DNA from: Pseudomonas agronomica
Lineage (GTDB): Bacteria > Pseudomonadota > Gammaproteobacteria > Pseudomonadales > Pseudomonadaceae
Length of the DNA: 33,909 nucleotides
NCBI RefSeq assembly: GCF_025917275.1
Contig: NZ_JAOSHO010000016.1
Coordinates: forward strand, 1-33,909
Direction of reading: 5' to 3'
Shown: positions 33,185-33,909 of the stretch, piece by piece
How the letters are laid out: each line of letters begins with the position of its first letter
Numbering within the stretch: the stretch's first letter is position 1
The notes under the pieces: generated by a model
Database searches by the model: none
The model's input: the letters and a program-made list of their open reading frames with translations, nothing else
What the model was told of the DNA's origin: nothing
Made by a program: the position numbers and the translations under genes

Positions 33185-33909
33185 ACAAGTCGGTATCTAT
33201 CTGTTTTTTATGGTTAATAATTTATTGGTCAACTTGCTTGGAATACCAGTTGGAACGCTGCGTGCTCTGGATTCCGATGGACGGTGCTTTTTGAGCTCCG
33301 CCCCCCAAAAGGAATCTGGATCGAATCTATCAAGCAAATGGTCGCGCCGTTGATTGTTGCCCCTGCTCTCACAATGTCCCCACTCGCAGGCACATTCACT
33401 GTTGCGATATGTACGTCCACCTCTGCGATCAGCCCCCACGCTCAACCAGCAGGCACCTTTATCGGGTCAGCTTTCGGTCAGCGGCAACACAGACGGAGAG
33501 CCACTTATTCCCAAGTGCCTTGAGCTGTGTGGTGTCGGTGACATATCAGGAGAGATCGTCAAAACGAAGATCGGCACCGAAAATGATCTGTTGAGACCGT
33601 CTCATCTGGATAAACTCGCCCAGGTTTGCGACGTGCACAAACGTGAGGCTGCGTACGAAATCTCGAGCTACCCTCCGCCCACCCTCAGAGGGCAGATCCT
33701 TACGCTGGTAGGGGAAAGAGCAAGAGAAGCGGTGTCGGCATTCATCCACACGGCAGGCGGTTTCTCTGTGTCATCAAGCCGCAAAAGTCAACGTGTTTTT
33801 GTGGGTATGTTATTGATTGTAGGGTGCAAAGAAAGCCCACGGCAGTATATCTAATTGAAGGGAGCACATAGAATGAGCATCCTTGTGCCAACGTCGACTC
33901 GACACGCAC
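33185..33909. other. No supported gene
   Basis: This 725-bp stretch has open frames on both strands but none with a good start site, known motif or consistent codon use. The longest is plus 33354-33854 (166 codons). A minus-strand frame (33229-33420) reads VNVPASGDIVRAGATINGA, which could be a decayed fragment of a secreted or structural protein. I assign nothing. Confidence 0.4.

Noticed and set aside
33354..33854. A 166-codon frame near the right edge
   Set aside because: No ribosome site, unnatural start region and no recognised motif; left as unassigned sequence.

Overview
The window looks like chromosomal DNA of a Pseudomonas, probably of the fluorescens group. This rests on high GC with GC-rich third positions, on many Pseudomonas-type families (PoNi, BenE, DctA, MocR-type regulators, LysR and AraC regulators), and on small palindromic mini-elements in the gaps. 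It is an inference from gene content, because no rRNA or other marker is present.

Layout. (1) 1-7548: the 3' part of a giant two-partner-secreted CdiA/FhaB-type exoprotein that ends in a restriction-endonuclease-fold toxin domain, followed by its immunity gene. (2) 7549-9392: a graveyard and reserve of immunity. It holds a decayed orphan toxin tip carrying a second copy of the 39-bp pre-toxin junction, a second toxin remnant overlapping a small membrane immunity-like gene, and an orphan PoNi-type immunity gene. Mini-elements of the GGGACAGATTTATTT type interrupt this stretch. (3) 9494-11806: a lipoprotein, two broken small genes and a NYN-domain nuclease. (4) 12040-15259: a type I-secreted RTX protein, divergent from a cytoplasmic leucine-rich-repeat protein. 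(5) 15327-18043: a lysR / old yellow enzyme / NTF2-like cassette bracketed by a 71-bp direct repeat made from the 3' end of the LRR gene. (6) 18318-21338: an SDR and an AraC regulator, then a reductase/hxlR pair bracketed by the real araC 3' end and a diverged copy of it. (7) 21485-22077: a HigBA toxin-antitoxin pair. (8) 22171-25727: a tartrate module with a LysR regulator, D-tartrate dehydratase and a DctA transporter. (9) 25768-33151: a PLP-centred metabolic block (MocR regulator, internally deleted serC, BenE transporter, YggS, class III aminotransferase, SHMT). It lies between two identical 40-bp terminator-containing direct repeats, with a decayed integrase and a tRNA-3'-end-like relic at the right edge. 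(10) 33185-33909: nothing convincing.

How it fits together. This is an accessory region built by repeated cassette insertion. Several modules are bracketed by duplicated gene 3' ends or duplicated terminators. Two of the duplicated fragments begin 5-10 bp after a palindromic mini-element, which suggests that these elements mark recombination breakpoints. The physiological themes are contact-dependent competition (toxin plus stacked immunities), redox and xenobiotic response units (regulator next to oxidoreductase), and catabolic uptake units (tartrate; an unidentified aromatic or amino-type substrate imported by BenE and handled by PLP enzymes).
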